64,000 nucleotides of DNA from Bradyrhizobium erythrophlei (lineage in GTDB: Bacteria > Pseudomonadota > Alphaproteobacteria > Rhizobiales > Xanthobacteraceae). Shown piece by piece: positions 45,265-56,075 of this stretch (position 1 is the first letter of the stretch; every line of letters begins with the position of its first letter). Both the position numbers and the translations under genes were made by a program. A model generated the notes under the pieces. It ran no database searches, had not been told where the DNA came from, and saw nothing but the letters and a program-made list of their open reading frames with translations. The stretch spans positions 7,394,501-7,458,500 of the forward strand of contig NZ_LT670849.1 in NCBI RefSeq assembly GCF_900142985.1, in the 5' to 3' direction.

Positions 45265-45477
45265 TCATGGACCCGGCGCGCGTCCCCACACCAACTCAAC
45301 AGCGCTGATGATCACCGCAGGTATTCCAACGGGTGCCGAGAAAAATGGGAGCATCCAGACGTCTAGGCTTGGACCGTGACACTGGTGTCCAAACCAAGGC
45401 ACAATCGAGCAGATCAGTTGGGCATAAACGATCGAAAGGATATAGAGGCTGGCTAAGATGAAGAAGAGTGTCTTCAC
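45265..45477 (-). CDS. Small membrane protein of unknown function
   Basis: 70 residues with two hydrophobic segments (MKTLFFILASLYILSIVYA and LPFFSAPVGIPAVIISAVEL) and a loop containing two cysteines (CSIVPWFGHQC). It starts with GTG preceded by GAGAGAAATC, a reasonable Shine-Dalgarno. It ends close to the convergent terminator. I do not recognise it. The membrane pattern and start signals make it more likely real than not. Confidence 0.5.
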   Translation of the reverse strand: MKTLFFILASLYILSIVYAQLICSIVPWFGHQCHGPSLDVWMLPFFSAPVGIPAVIISAVELVWGRAPGP

Positions 45478-45601
45478 GATTTCTCTCTGCCCAAAGTGAC
45501 GACGGTCAATAAAATCGACTTAGAGGCGATATTCGCCAATTAGTTGTAAATTATCCTTATCGCTAGCGAACTGTTTCGCTTTTGGCAAAAGGGTGCTCTC
45601 T

Positions 45602-47131
45602 TTATTTCCGCATCATCTGCCGCAATTCGGTCTTGAGCACCTTGCCGTAGTTGTTCTTCGGCAAGGCATCCAGATAGACATAGCGCTTGGGCCGCTTGAA
45701 GCGCGCGATCGACGCCAGACAATGTGCATCCAGTTTGGCGTCATCCCGTGTCGCGCCGTCTTCCAGCACCACGCAGGCCACGACGATCTCGCCCCAGTCG
45801 GGATCTGGTACCCCGATCGCCGAAACCTCGCGCACATCCGCATGCGTCAGCAGTGCTTCTTCCACCTCGCGCGGATAGATATTGGTGCCGCCGGAAATGA
45901 TCACGTCCTTGGAGCGGTCGGACAGCGTCAGGAAACCGTCCTCATCGAGGCGGCCGACGTCGCCAGTGCGCAACCAGCCGTCCTTCAGCGTTTCGGCATT
46001 GGCCTTCGGATTGTTCCAGTAGCCGAGCATGACAGCGGTGCCCTTGGCTTCGACTTCACCGGTCTCGCCTGTGGGCAACGGCCGGCCGTCTTTGTCCGTG
46101 ATACGGACCGACATCACGCTCTGCGCGGTGCCGACGGAAGCCAGCCGCTCCAGATATCGCGGGTGATCGGTCTTCGTATGCCATTCGCGGGTCAGCGACG
46201 TGATCGTCATCGGCGATTCACCCTGGCCGTAAATCTGCACGAAGCGCTGACCCATGACCGCAATCGCCTCGCGGATATCGGCGAGATACATCGGGCCGCC
46301 GCCATAGATGATGGTGCGGATGCCCTCGCCGTTCTCGCCGCGCCGCTTGGCGGCATCGACCAGCCGGCGGACCATGGTCGGCGCGCCGAACATCACGACG
46401 TTTTCGAGATTGCGCGCAAGATTGAGCACTTCGTCCGGATCGAACCCGCCGGATTCAGGCACCACATGCCGTCCACCCATGCGGGTGTGCGGGAAGTTAT
46501 AAAGCCCCGCGCCATGCGAGATCGGCGCGGCATAGAGCGAGGCATCCTTCGGCGTCGCCGGGTCGACATCGATGAGATAGCACGTCGAGGCCGCGACCAG
46601 ATTGCCGTGGCTGAGCATCACGCCTTTCGGCCGGCCGGTGGTGCCGGAGGTATAAAACAGCCAGGCGAGGTCATCGACATCGCGTGCCAGCGGTGCAGGT
46701 GTCCCTTCGCCTTCGCGCATCGCCCGGAAGGCATCGCTATCGAGCGACAGCATCGCCATCGCAGACGGCACGTCGCCCTTGGCCTCCAGCAGCGCCGCGG
46801 TCGTATCGTCGGAAACGAAGATAAGTTTTGCGCCGGCGTCGCTGCAAATCCAGGCGGCCTCGCGCCCGTGAAGCTTGGCATTGATCGGGATGGCCGCCGC
46901 GCCCATCCACCAGATGCCGTAAAGGCATTCGAGATATTGCGTGCAGTTGGAGGCAAACACCGCGACCCGATCGCCGGGCGCGATGGAGTGGTCACGCGCC
47001 AGCGCCGCGCCAATGGCCGAGGCGCGGCGTGCAAAGGTCCTGTAGTCCGCGTCGAGATCGAAGCCGGTGAGTAACGCCGGCGCATTCGGGCGAAGCCTGG
47101 CGGTCGAAGCGAGCCATTCGGCGATGTTCAT
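45602..47131 (-). CDS. Acyl-CoA synthetase (AMP-forming)
   Basis: 509 residues, adenylate-forming family. Core motifs are WLFYTSGTTGRPKGVMLSH, then YGQGESPMTI, the hinge LRTGDVGRLDEDGFLTLSDRSKD, and the catalytic Lys region KNNYGKVLKTELR at the C-terminus. It activates an unidentified carboxylic acid. The ATG at 47131 is 2 bp from the end of R3 copy 2, and the only purine-rich ribosome-binding candidate (GGA) is within the hairpin. The repeat separates it from the SCPx-type thiolase gene upstream on the same strand. Confidence 0.9.
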   Translation of the reverse strand: MNIAEWLASTARLRPNAPALLTGFDLDADYRTFARRASAIGAALARDHSIAPGDRVAVFASNCTQYLECLYGIWWMGAAAIPINAKLHGREAAWICSDAGAKLIFVSDDTTAALLEAKGDVPSAMAMLSLDSDAFRAMREGEGTPAPLARDVDDLAWLFYTSGTTGRPKGVMLSHGNLVAASTCYLIDVDPATPKDASLYAAPISHGAGLYNFPHTRMGGRHVVPESGGFDPDEVLNLARNLENVVMFGAPTMVRRLVDAAKRRGENGEGIRTIIYGGGPMYLADIREAIAVMGQRFVQIYGQGESPMTITSLTREWHTKTDHPRYLERLASVGTAQSVMSVRITDKDGRPLPTGETGEVEAKGTAVMLGYWNNPKANAETLKDGWLRTGDVGRLDEDGFLTLSDRSKDVIISGGTNIYPREVEEALLTHADVREVSAIGVPDPDWGEIVVACVVLEDGATRDDAKLDAHCLASIARFKRPKRYVYLDALPKNNYGKVLKTELRQMMRK

Positions 47132-47133
47132 CG

Positions 47134-47302
47134 CTAGTGGTCCGATTCTAACATTTGCATCCCTTCTCAGCAGTCACTTTTGCAAATGTTAGAATCAAAG
47201 GACCACCAGCAAATATAAGTTTCCAGTGGCGTTTTTGGATTTGACATTCGCTTTGAGAGTCTGCGGCGAGGCGGGGAGCGAATGTCAAATCCACTCCACT
47301 AG
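47134..47302. repeat. Composite double-hairpin repeat R3, copy 2
   Basis: Hairpin 47134-47209 (CTAGTGGTCCGATTCTAACA with TGCAAATGTTAGAATC...GGACCACCAG) and hairpin 47223-47302 (CCAGTGGC...GGATTTGACATTCGCT with AGCGAATGTCAAATCC...CTCCACTAG). The reverse complement aligns with 29527-29694 over arms and spacer, while the loops differ. It lies between the thiolase stop and the acyl-CoA synthetase start. Confidence 0.9.
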
Positions 47303-47310
47303 CGCCTCGC

Positions 47311-48480
47311 TTACTTCGCAGGCTCCAGGATCGAGACATAGTTGGCGACCGCAGCACCTCCCATGTTGAAGATGCCGCCGAGCTTGGCGTTGGCCAGTTG
47401 CATGCCTTCCGGCGCCTGGCCGGTCAACTGCATCGCGGTCATCACATGCATGGACACGCCAGTCGCGCCGATCGGATGGCCCTTGGCCTTCAACCCACCG
47501 GACGGGTTGACCGGCAGCTTGCCGTCCTTTTGCGTCCAGCCTTCTTTGATGGCGCGCGCGCCCTGCCCGCGCGGCGTCAGGCCCATCGCCTCGTACTCGA
47601 TCAATTCGGCGACCGTGAAGCAGTCATGCGTCTCGACAAAGGAAAGATCGGAAAGCTTGATACCTGCCCTCTGCAGCGCACGAGCCCAGGCCACGCTACA
47701 GCCCTCGAATTGCAGGATATCGCGCTTACTCATCGGCAGGAAATCCTGCGCGTGCGCGACGCTGCGGAAGTTCACCGCCTTGCCCATCTTCGTGGCGGTC
47801 TCGGCATCGGTGAGGACCAGCGCGGCCGCGCCGTCCGAGACCAGCGAGCAGTCGGTGCGCTTCAAAGGACCCGCGACATAGGGATTCTTTTCGCTTTCGG
47901 AGCGGCAGAATTCAAAGCCGAGATCCTTGCGCATCTGCGCGTAGGGGTTGGCGACGCCGTTCTTGTGATTCTTGGCCGCGATCATGGCGAGCGCATCGGA
48001 CTGATCGCCGTATTTCTGGAAGTAGCCTTGCGCGATCTTGCCGAACACGCCGGCGAAGCCGCCGGGGGTGTCGCCATCTTCCGGCAAATAGGACGCGCGC
48101 AACAGGTTGCGGCCGATCTCGGGACCGGGCGTGCGCGTCATCTGCTCGACGCCGACAACGAGCACGATTTTGGCCGCGCCCGAAGCGATAGCTCGAATGC
48201 CCTGATGCACCGCGGCCGATCCCGTGGCGCAGGCGTTCTCGACCCGGGTGGCCGGCTTGAAACGCAGATTCGGATCAGCCTGCAGAACCAACGCCGCGGT
48301 GAATTCCTGGGGCGAGAAGCCGGAGCCGAAATGCCCGAGCACGATTTCATCGACATCGGCCGCGGCAACGCCGGCATCGCTAAGGGCCTCATTGGCGACC
48401 TTGACCACCAGGCTCTCGACGGTCTCGGCGTCGAATTTGCCAAAGGGCGTATGCGCCCATCCGATGATGCTGGCTGTCAT
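47311..48480 (-). CDS. SCPx-type thiolase
   Basis: 389 residues. The nucleophile is Cys84 in ENACATGSAAVH, with the HDCF motif (VETHDCFTVAE) and GGLKAKGHPIGATG typical of the sterol-carrier-protein-x thiolase branch, which lacks the classical C-terminal CxG cysteine. It cleaves branched or unusual 3-ketoacyl-CoAs. The ATG at 48480 is preferred because upstream in-frame codons overlap the denD end. It lies 28 bp after denD on the same strand, so it may be transcribed with the sugar-acid operon although its chemistry differs. Confidence 0.88.
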   Translation of the reverse strand: MTASIIGWAHTPFGKFDAETVESLVVKVANEALSDAGVAAADVDEIVLGHFGSGFSPQEFTAALVLQADPNLRFKPATRVENACATGSAAVHQGIRAIASGAAKIVLVVGVEQMTRTPGPEIGRNLLRASYLPEDGDTPGGFAGVFGKIAQGYFQKYGDQSDALAMIAAKNHKNGVANPYAQMRKDLGFEFCRSESEKNPYVAGPLKRTDCSLVSDGAAALVLTDAETATKMGKAVNFRSVAHAQDFLPMSKRDILQFEGCSVAWARALQRAGIKLSDLSFVETHDCFTVAELIEYEAMGLTPRGQGARAIKEGWTQKDGKLPVNPSGGLKAKGHPIGATGVSMHVMTAMQLTGQAPEGMQLANAKLGGIFNMGGAAVANYVSILEPAK

Positions 48481-48508
48481 GGTCGTCCTCCCGCAGATTT
48501 CGAAAAAC

Positions 48509-49495
48509 TCAGGCGACGAACTTACCACCCAATTCGTCGTCGATGTGAATCCGGATGATATCGTCGAACGATTTTTCGGCCGTGGTGAAGCCGAGTTCAA
48601 GCGATCGCTTGGGATCAAAATTGCGCGGCCATCCCGCGACAATGCCGACAATGAACGGATCCGGCTCACGCTTGATGCGCGCGGCGACCTTCTCGCCCGC
48701 CACGCGTTTGAGGGCTGCGATCTGTTCGCCGACGGTTGCGGAAATGCCGGGCATGGTCAGGTTGCGCCGCGGACCGATCTTAGCTGTGTCCATGCTGCCG
48801 GCATGGACCAGGAAGCCGACCGCAGAGCGCGGCGAGGCATGCCAGTGCCGCACATCCTCCGATACCGGCAAAATGGCTTCCTTGCCCGCGAGCGGCTCAC
48901 GCAAGATGCCGGAGAAGAAGCCGGACGCCGCCTTGTTCGGAAGTCCGGGACGAATGTTGATGGTCGGCAGGCGAATGCCGACGCCGTCCATGAAGCCGCG
49001 GCGGGTGTAGTCGGCGAGCAGAAGTTCGCCGATCGTCTTCTGGGTGCCGTAGCTCAATAGCGGCGTGTTGAAGAATTCGTCGCCGATGGCGTCCGGGAAT
49101 GGCGCGCCGAACACCGCGATCGACGAGGTGAACACCACGCGCGGCTTGTAGCTGCCGCCGACCAGGCGGATGGCGTCGAACAGCATCCGCGTGCCGTCGA
49201 GGTTGATGCGATAGCCCTTGTCAAAGTCGAGCTCGGCTTCACCCGACACGATTGCCGCGAGATGAAAGACCACGTCGGGGCGGCCGGCGATCAGCTTCTC
49301 AGGCACGCCAGCTATCGCGAAGTCGCCGGACAACACCTCGACGGGAAAGCCGGCCTTTTCGGGCTGCTTCGGTGCCACCACGTCATGCAGCGTCATTTTG
49401 GTGATTTCGGCCTTGCCCAACCGGCCATCAGCGACGAGGCCATCCACCAATTTGCGGCCGACCATGCCGGCCGCACCCAGAACCAGAATATGCAA
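48509..49495 (-). CDS. denD: D-erythronate dehydrogenase-like NAD-dependent oxidoreductase
   Basis: 328 residues, extended SDR/epimerase fold. It has the N-terminal HILVLGAAGMVGRKL, HLAAIVSGEAE, and the catalytic SYGTQK (Tyr-x3-Lys). The pattern GIRLPTINIRPG...AASGFFSGILREPLAG is characteristic of DenD, which oxidises D-erythronate (a C4 sugar acid). The first codon appears to be TTG behind GGGAGTGG, since no ATG or GTG fits before the Rossmann motif. It follows the ABC permease genes, suggesting that the imported compound is a sugar acid. Confidence 0.88.
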   Translation of the reverse strand: MHILVLGAAGMVGRKLVDGLVADGRLGKAEITKMTLHDVVAPKQPEKAGFPVEVLSGDFAIAGVPEKLIAGRPDVVFHLAAIVSGEAELDFDKGYRINLDGTRMLFDAIRLVGGSYKPRVVFTSSIAVFGAPFPDAIGDEFFNTPLLSYGTQKTIGELLLADYTRRGFMDGVGIRLPTINIRPGLPNKAASGFFSGILREPLAGKEAILPVSEDVRHWHASPRSAVGFLVHAGSMDTAKIGPRRNLTMPGISATVGEQIAALKRVAGEKVAARIKREPDPFIVGIVAGWPRNFDPKRSLELGFTTAEKSFDDIIRIHIDDELGGKFVA

Positions 49496-49556
49496 GATTC
49501 CACTCCCGTTTTTTCTAGAGCGTTGTGGAGCGATTATAGGACGAACCGCTGGGCCG

Positions 49557-50462
49557 TCACTCTTTGACGGCGCCCGTCATCGCCGACACATAGTGCTCGA
49601 CGAAGAAAGCATAGAGGATCACGAGCGGCAGCGAACCGACCAAGGCGCCCGCCATCAGCGAGCCCCATTTGTAGATGTCGCCGTCGACGAATTCGTTGAC
49701 GATCGCGACCGGCACGGTCTTGTTCGGCGTCGATTGCAGGAACGTCAGCGCGTAGATGAACTCGTTCCAGCACAGCGTGAACGAGAAGATGAAGGCCGAG
49801 ATCAGGCCGGGAACGGCGAGCGGCACCACGATGCGGGTCAGGATCTGCCAGCGCGAGGCGCCGTCGATCAGCGCGCATTCCTCAAGCTCAAAGGGAATGG
49901 TCTTGAAGTATCCCATCAAGAGCCAGGTCGAGAACGGAATGAGCAGCGTCGGGTAGACCAAAATCAGCGACAGCGGCGAGTCGAACAGGCCGTAGGCCTG
50001 GATCACCGAGGCCAGCGGAATGAACAGGATCGACGGCGGCACCAGATAGGCAAAGAAGATCAGGACGCCGACGGTGTCCGCGCCCTTGAAGCGCAGGCGC
50101 ACGATGGCATAGGCCGCCAGCACGCTTGCGATGATCGAGAGCATGGTGGCGCCGACCGCGACATACATCGTGTTCCAGAGCCAGCGCGGATACTGCGTCT
50201 CGAACAGGAGCTTGTTGATGTGCTTGAGCGTCGGATGAACCACCCAGAACGGATTGTAGGTGTTCATGTCGATGAGCTGCTCGTCGGGCTTGATCGACGT
50301 CAGCGCCATCCAGTAGAACGGAAACAGCAGGATGATCAGGATCAACCCGAGCGGAATATAGAGCGTCACCACGCGCCGCGGCAGCGACTCCAGATAGCTC
50401 ATGCCCTCGCTGTCATCGCTGGCGGTAACGGGAGCTTTGGACGGAAGCGCGGAATCAGTCAT
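49557..50462 (-). CDS. ABC sugar importer permease, MalG/UgpE-like
   Basis: 301 residues with six membrane segments. The cytoplasmic EAA loop that docks to the ATPase reads ALIDGASRWQILTRIVVPLAVPG. It overlaps the other permease gene by 8 bp and is translationally coupled. Part of a CUT1-type carbohydrate importer with the ATPase, binding protein and second permease upstream. Confidence 0.93.
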   Translation of the reverse strand: MTDSALPSKAPVTASDDSEGMSYLESLPRRVVTLYIPLGLILIILLFPFYWMALTSIKPDEQLIDMNTYNPFWVVHPTLKHINKLLFETQYPRWLWNTMYVAVGATMLSIIASVLAAYAIVRLRFKGADTVGVLIFFAYLVPPSILFIPLASVIQAYGLFDSPLSLILVYPTLLIPFSTWLLMGYFKTIPFELEECALIDGASRWQILTRIVVPLAVPGLISAFIFSFTLCWNEFIYALTFLQSTPNKTVPVAIVNEFVDGDIYKWGSLMAGALVGSLPLVILYAFFVEHYVSAMTGAVKE

Positions 50463-51414
50463 TGGTCGATCCTTGCTGCCATTTGCGGCGCTGCATGCCG
50501 AACCACGAGATCGCGATCGCGGCCAGCAGGAACGGGATCATGGCGGTCGCAATCGCCGCGCCTTCGCCGAGACGCCCCGAAATGATGCCGCGTTGATAGC
50601 TCAAGGTCGCCATCAGGTGCGTGGCGTTGACCGGACCGCCGCGGGTCAGCGCCCAGATCAGCTGGAAGTCGGTGAAGGTGAACAGCACAGAGAAAGTCAT
50701 CACCACCGCGATGATCGGCGTCAGCAACGGATAAGTGATGAAGCGGAAGCGCTGCCAGTTGGTGGCACCGTCGAGTGTCGCCGCCTCATAGAGCGAGGGC
50801 GACACGGTTTGCAGGCCGGCCAGCAGCGTGATCGCGACGAAAGGCACGCCGCGCCAGATATTGGCGAAAATCACGCTGAAGCGCGCCCAACTGGAATCGC
50901 CGAGGAAGTTGATGTTGTGTTCGATCAGGCCAAGCTTGATCAGCGACCAGGAGATGATCGAGAACTGGGAATCGTAGATCCACCAGAACGCGATTGCGGA
51001 GAGCACCGTCGGCACGATGAAGGGAATCAGCACGATGGAGCGGATCATCGCCTTGAACGGCATGTTGCGGTTCAAGAGCAGCGCCAGATAAAGCCCGATT
51101 GCGAATTTGATGGCGCTCGCCACGATCGTATAGAGCAGCGTGTTGAACACCGAGAGCCAGAAGATGGTGTCATCCCACAGCCATTCGTAGTTCTCGAGGC
51201 CGACGAAAATGCCGCCGCGGCCGATGCGCTCGTCGGTGAAGCTCATCCAGACGCCGAGGCCGAGCGGATAGGCCAAAAACAGAATCAGGAACGCGGCCGC
51301 AGGCAGCATGAACCACAGTGCCATGAAGTTGCGGTTGAACTTCAACCGCGACCATAGCGACGGGGTCTCGATGCGCGCCGCCCTGATGGGGGCAGATGTC
51401 TGAAGGGTCGTCAT
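50455..51414 (-). CDS. ABC sugar importer permease, MalF/UgpA-like
   Basis: 319 residues with an N-terminal cytoplasmic arm of about 30 and six membrane segments. The EAA loop reads YEAATLDGATNWQRFRFITYPLL. It forms the membrane channel with the MalG-like partner. It lies 90 bp after the binding-protein gene. Confidence 0.93.
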   Translation of the reverse strand: MTTLQTSAPIRAARIETPSLWSRLKFNRNFMALWFMLPAAAFLILFLAYPLGLGVWMSFTDERIGRGGIFVGLENYEWLWDDTIFWLSVFNTLLYTIVASAIKFAIGLYLALLLNRNMPFKAMIRSIVLIPFIVPTVLSAIAFWWIYDSQFSIISWSLIKLGLIEHNINFLGDSSWARFSVIFANIWRGVPFVAITLLAGLQTVSPSLYEAATLDGATNWQRFRFITYPLLTPIIAVVMTFSVLFTFTDFQLIWALTRGGPVNATHLMATLSYQRGIISGRLGEGAAIATAMIPFLLAAIAISWFGMQRRKWQQGSTND

Positions 51415-51503
51415 CTCGCTCCAATTCCGTGCCGGACGAAATCCGGACCGTCAACAAAGAGTAAGGCCGGCGCCGCAGCTTCCGCGACACCGGCCTCGAT
51501 ATC

Positions 51504-52826
51504 CTAGCGGAAGATGCGCTTGGCGGAACGCTCCGCCGACGCCATCGCGGTCTTCACGTCCTCGCGACCGGTGCAGTAGTTCGCGAACATGTCGACCACG
51601 ACGAAGTCGGCAATCGCAGCCGCCGCGTTCTCGCCCATCTTGCCGATGCCGGCCGGAGTCAGCGAAACCTCGGCCACGTTGCGATACGGCGTGTTCTTGG
51701 GGTCGGCGGTCCAGATCGGATTTTTGGCAAAGCCGGCCAGGAATGGCGACAGATAGCCTTGCGCCGCCTCGACCCAGGGATTGAACTGCTCCGGTTCCAT
51801 CATGAAGGCGGTGAACGCCTTGCAGGCCTGCGGGAACTTGGTGAAGTTGAACACCAGGATCGGGAAACCGAGGTTCATTTCCCGGACCTTGCCGTCAACA
51901 CCCGCCGGCAGATCGGCGTGGTTCATGTCCTCGGCGATCTGCGGATTTTCCTTCTTCGCCGTGACGTAGATCGAGATGCCGTTGACGGTCAGATAAAGCT
52001 GGCCGGCCAGGAAGGCCTTGTTGTTGGAGCTGTCGTTCCAGGACGCGGTGCCCGGAATGAAGTTGTCATAGAGGCCCTTGACGTATTCGAGCGATTTCGC
52101 GGTCTCCGGCGAGTTGATGACGACCTTGTTGTTGGCGTCGATCAGGTTGCCGCCGTGCGCCCACAGCGCCCAGTGCAGCCAGGTGTTGGCATCGCCAGAG
52201 GCGTGTCCGACCGCCATGCCGGCCGGCGTGCCGTTCTTGTTGAGGCCCTTAACGAGATCGGCAAAGCTGGCGAGGTCCTTCGGAAACTCCTTGTGACCGG
52301 CCTTTTCCATCGCGGCGACGCGATAGTTCATCAGCGCGCCGGTGGCGGCGACGGGAATGCCGATCCATTTGCCGTCATATTTACCGTAGGCCTCACCCGA
52401 CTTGGTCCAGCCGCCGCCCTTCTGCGCCAGATAGTCGGCGACATCGGTCATGTCGGTGCATTTGTTCGGGAACAGGAACGGCAGCGAATAAAGGCCCCAC
52501 ACGATGTCGAGGCCCTGCCCCGTGTTGGCGGCGACCGAAGCCTTCGGCTGAAGGTCGTCGTAGGATTCGTTGGAGACGTTGACGGTGACGCCGGTCGCCT
52601 TCTGGAAGGCGTCGACAATCTTCATGAACGCAACATCTTCGGATTCGACAAAACGCTTCCAGCGCAACAGGTTGATCTTGGCGCCGGCTTCCGGCTTCCA
52701 CTGCGAGGCCTGCGCCCACGCCTTGGCGTAGCCGAGCAATTGTTCGGCCGACATGGTGGCCGCGGCCGCCAGCAGGCCGCCGCCCGCCTTCAGCAGCGAA
52801 CGCCGATCCGGTGTGAAACTATTCAT
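51504..52826 (-). CDS. ABC importer extracellular solute-binding protein
   Basis: 440 residues, family 1 solute-binding fold. The N-terminus has a twin-arginine-like signal (DRRSLLKAGGGLLAAAATMSA), so Tat export is likely. The mature region shows ALMNYRVAAMEKAGHKEFPKD and WLHWALWAHGGNLID, common in sugar-binding members. The ATG at 52826 is chosen so that the signal lies near the start. The ligand, presumably a sugar or sugar acid, is not readable from sequence. Confidence 0.92.
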   Translation of the reverse strand: MNSFTPDRRSLLKAGGGLLAAAATMSAEQLLGYAKAWAQASQWKPEAGAKINLLRWKRFVESEDVAFMKIVDAFQKATGVTVNVSNESYDDLQPKASVAANTGQGLDIVWGLYSLPFLFPNKCTDMTDVADYLAQKGGGWTKSGEAYGKYDGKWIGIPVAATGALMNYRVAAMEKAGHKEFPKDLASFADLVKGLNKNGTPAGMAVGHASGDANTWLHWALWAHGGNLIDANNKVVINSPETAKSLEYVKGLYDNFIPGTASWNDSSNNKAFLAGQLYLTVNGISIYVTAKKENPQIAEDMNHADLPAGVDGKVREMNLGFPILVFNFTKFPQACKAFTAFMMEPEQFNPWVEAAQGYLSPFLAGFAKNPIWTADPKNTPYRNVAEVSLTPAGIGKMGENAAAAIADFVVVDMFANYCTGREDVKTAMASAERSAKRIFR

Positions 52827-52876
52827 TGCCCTCTTCTCCCTCTTTATTTGGCTCTTTTGGCCAAGTTGCGCCGGCC

Positions 52877-53938
<1,062 letters not shown>

Positions 53939-53958
53939 CAATTTCCTCCCAGACAGGC

Positions 53959-54013
53959 TATCAGACCACGGTACATACCCGATGGGTCCGGATTTAAGGG
54001 CGTCATATCAGAC
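53959..54013. promoter_or_regulatory. Divergent control region with paired TATCAGAC
   Basis: The gap between the importer operon and the dehydratase gene has TATCAGAC twice in direct orientation (53959-53966 and 54006-54013), 47 bp start to start. They may be regulator half-sites. No regulator gene lies in the locus. Confidence 0.25.
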
Positions 54014-54155
54014 TTTTGCTGACGTGTCCTTGGATCAAAGTCGTAGACGAATGCCCTGGCGACCCGCCGTTGCGAAGCTCACCTCGACATGCGAAATTGC
54101 GAACCCACCTCAAGATAACGCACAAAAATAAGGCGTGTGCGCTGCGGGAGAAACC

Positions 54156-55964
54156 ATGAACAAGCCGCTAACCGGCGTCACCAGGCGCAAGCTCCGTTCC
54201 AGCGAATGGTTCAACAACCCCCATAACCCCGGGATGACCGCGCTCTACCTCGAGCGCTATCTCAATTACGGGCTGACGCGGGAAGAATTGCAGTCCGGCA
54301 AGCCGATTATCGGCATTGCCCAGACCGGTAACGATCTGTCGCCCTGCAACCGTCATCACATCGAATTGGCACATCGGGTCCGCGAAGGCATTCGCGCGGC
54401 CGGCGGCATCGCGATGGAATTCCCGATGCACCCGATCCAGGAAACCGGCAAGCGTCCGACTGCGGCATTGGACCGCAACCTTGCTTACCTCGGCCTGGTC
54501 GAAGTCCTGTTCGGCTACCCGCTGGACGGGGTGGCGCTGACCACCGGCTGCGACAAAACCACGCCGGCCTGCTTGATGGCGGCCGCCACCGTGAACCTGC
54601 CCGCGATCGTGCTGTCGGGCGGACCGATGCTCAACGGCTGGCACAACGGCCAGCGCACCGGCTCGGGAACCGTGGTCTGGAAGGCGCGCGAGCAATTGGC
54701 CGCCGGCGAGATCGACTACGAGGAGTTCATGACCATCGTGGCGTCGTCGGCGCCGTCGGTCGGCCACTGCAACACCATGGGCACGGCGTCGACGATGAAT
54801 GCGCTCGCCGAAGCGCTCGGCATGTCCCTGCCCGGCTGCGCCGCCATCCCCGCGCCGTATCGCGAGCGCGGCCAGATCGCCTATGAAACGGGAAAGCGCA
54901 TCGTCGGCATGGTCTGGGAGGATCTCAAGCCGTCCGACATCCTGACCCGACAGGCATTCGAGAACTGCATCGTCGTCAATTCGGCGATCGGCGGCTCGAC
55001 CAATGCGCCGATCCACATCAACGCACTCGCCCGCCACATCGGCGTGGAACTGTCGATCGACGATTGGCAAAAGGTCGGTCACGACGTCCCGCTGCTCGTC
55101 AACATGCAGCCGGCCGGCTTCTATCTCGGCGAGGAATTCCACCGCGCCGGCGGCGTGCCGGCGGTGGTGCGCGAATTGATGAAAGCCAAGCGAATTCACG
55201 AAGACGCCGTAACCGTCAACGGTCACAGCATGGGCGACAATTGCCGCGAGGCCGCCAAGCCCGATGGCGACGTGATCTACGCTTACGAAAAGCCGCTGGT
55301 GAAGGACGCAGGCTTCCTCGTGCTGCGCGGCAACCTCTTCGATTCAGCGATCATGAAGACCAGCGTCATCTCAAAGGAATTCCGCGAACGCTATCTGGAC
55401 AATCCGGAGGACCCGAACGCCTTCGAAGGCCGCGCCATCGTGTTCGAGGGGCCGGAGGACTATCACGAGCGGATCGACGATCCCTCGCTCAACATCGACG
55501 AGCATTGCATCCTGTTCGTGCGCGGCACCGGCCCGATCGGTTATCCCGGCGGCGCGGAGGTCGTGAACATGCAGCCGCCGGCGGCGCTGATCAAACGCGG
55601 CATCCTGTCCCTGCCCTGCATCGGCGACGGCCGGCAGTCCGGCACCTCAGGCTCGCCGTCGATCCTCAACGCCTCGCCGGAAGCCGCCGCCGACGGCGGC
55701 CTTGCGATCCTCAAGACCGGCGACAAGGTCCGCATCGACCTCAACAAGGGCAGCGCCAATATTCTGATCTCGGATGACGACGTGAAAAAGCGGCGCGCGG
55801 AATTGAAAGCCAAGGGCGGCTTCCCCTATCCGCCGAACCAGACCCCGTGGCAGGAAATCTACCGCTCGACGGTCGGCCAGCAGTCGACCGGCGCGTGCAT
55901 GGAGCTTGCCACGCGCTATCACAACGTCGCCGGCACGTTCGGCGTCGCGAGAGATAATCACTGA
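54156..55964 (+). CDS. IlvD/Edd family sugar-acid dehydratase
   Basis: 602 residues. The three Fe-S cluster cysteines are Cys64 (LSPCNRHH), Cys132 ([14 protein letters not shown]) and Cys205 ([12 protein letters not shown]). The N-terminal [25 protein letters not shown] and C-terminal [16 protein letters not shown] match the aldonate (xylonate/arabinonate-type) dehydratases rather than dihydroxy-acid dehydratase. It would convert an aldonate to a 2-keto-3-deoxy acid. GCGGGAG precedes the ATG. The divergent ABC importer and downstream SDRs support a sugar-acid route. Confidence 0.9.
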   Translation: MNKPLTGVTRRKLRSSEWFNNPHNPGMTALYLERYLNYGLTREELQSGKPIIGIAQTGNDLSPCNRHHIELAHRVREGIRAAGGIAMEFPMHPIQETGKRPTAALDRNLAYLGLVEVLFGYPLDGVALTTGCDKTTPACLMAAATVNLPAIVLSGGPMLNGWHNGQRTGSGTVVWKAREQLAAGEIDYEEFMTIVASSAPSVGHCNTMGTASTMNALAEALGMSLPGCAAIPAPYRERGQIAYETGKRIVGMVWEDLKPSDILTRQAFENCIVVNSAIGGSTNAPIHINALARHIGVELSIDDWQKVGHDVPLLVNMQPAGFYLGEEFHRAGGVPAVVRELMKAKRIHEDAVTVNGHSMGDNCREAAKPDGDVIYAYEKPLVKDAGFLVLRGNLFDSAIMKTSVISKEFRERYLDNPEDPNAFEGRAIVFEGPEDYHERIDDPSLNIDEHCILFVRGTGPIGYPGGAEVVNMQPPAALIKRGILSLPCIGDGRQSGTSGSPSILNASPEAAADGGLAILKTGDKVRIDLNKGSANILISDDDVKKRRAELKAKGGFPYPPNQTPWQEIYRSTVGQQSTGACMELATRYHNVAGTFGVARDNH

Positions 55965-55970
55965 AGCGCT

Positions 55971-56050
55971 CGTCATTGCGAGGAACGAAATGACGAAGTA
56001 ATCCAGTCTTTCACTGACTCTGGATTGCTTCGCTTGCGCTCGCAATGACG
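55971..56050. repeat. Hairpin repeat R1, copy 2
   Basis: CGTCATTGCGAGG...AATCCAG pairs with CTGGATTGCTTCGC...CTCGCAATGACG. Same ends and size as 5489-5568. It lies inside the dehydratase-SDR gene string, so it would form a large stem in the transcript. Confidence 0.85.
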
Positions 56051-56075
56051 GACAAACAAGAAAAGGGAGAAAACC

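Noticed and set aside
45593..47074. 493-residue plus-strand ORF opposite the acyl-CoA synthetase
   Set aside because: Antisense shadow with Arg/His-rich composition. The sense frame holds all adenylation motifs.
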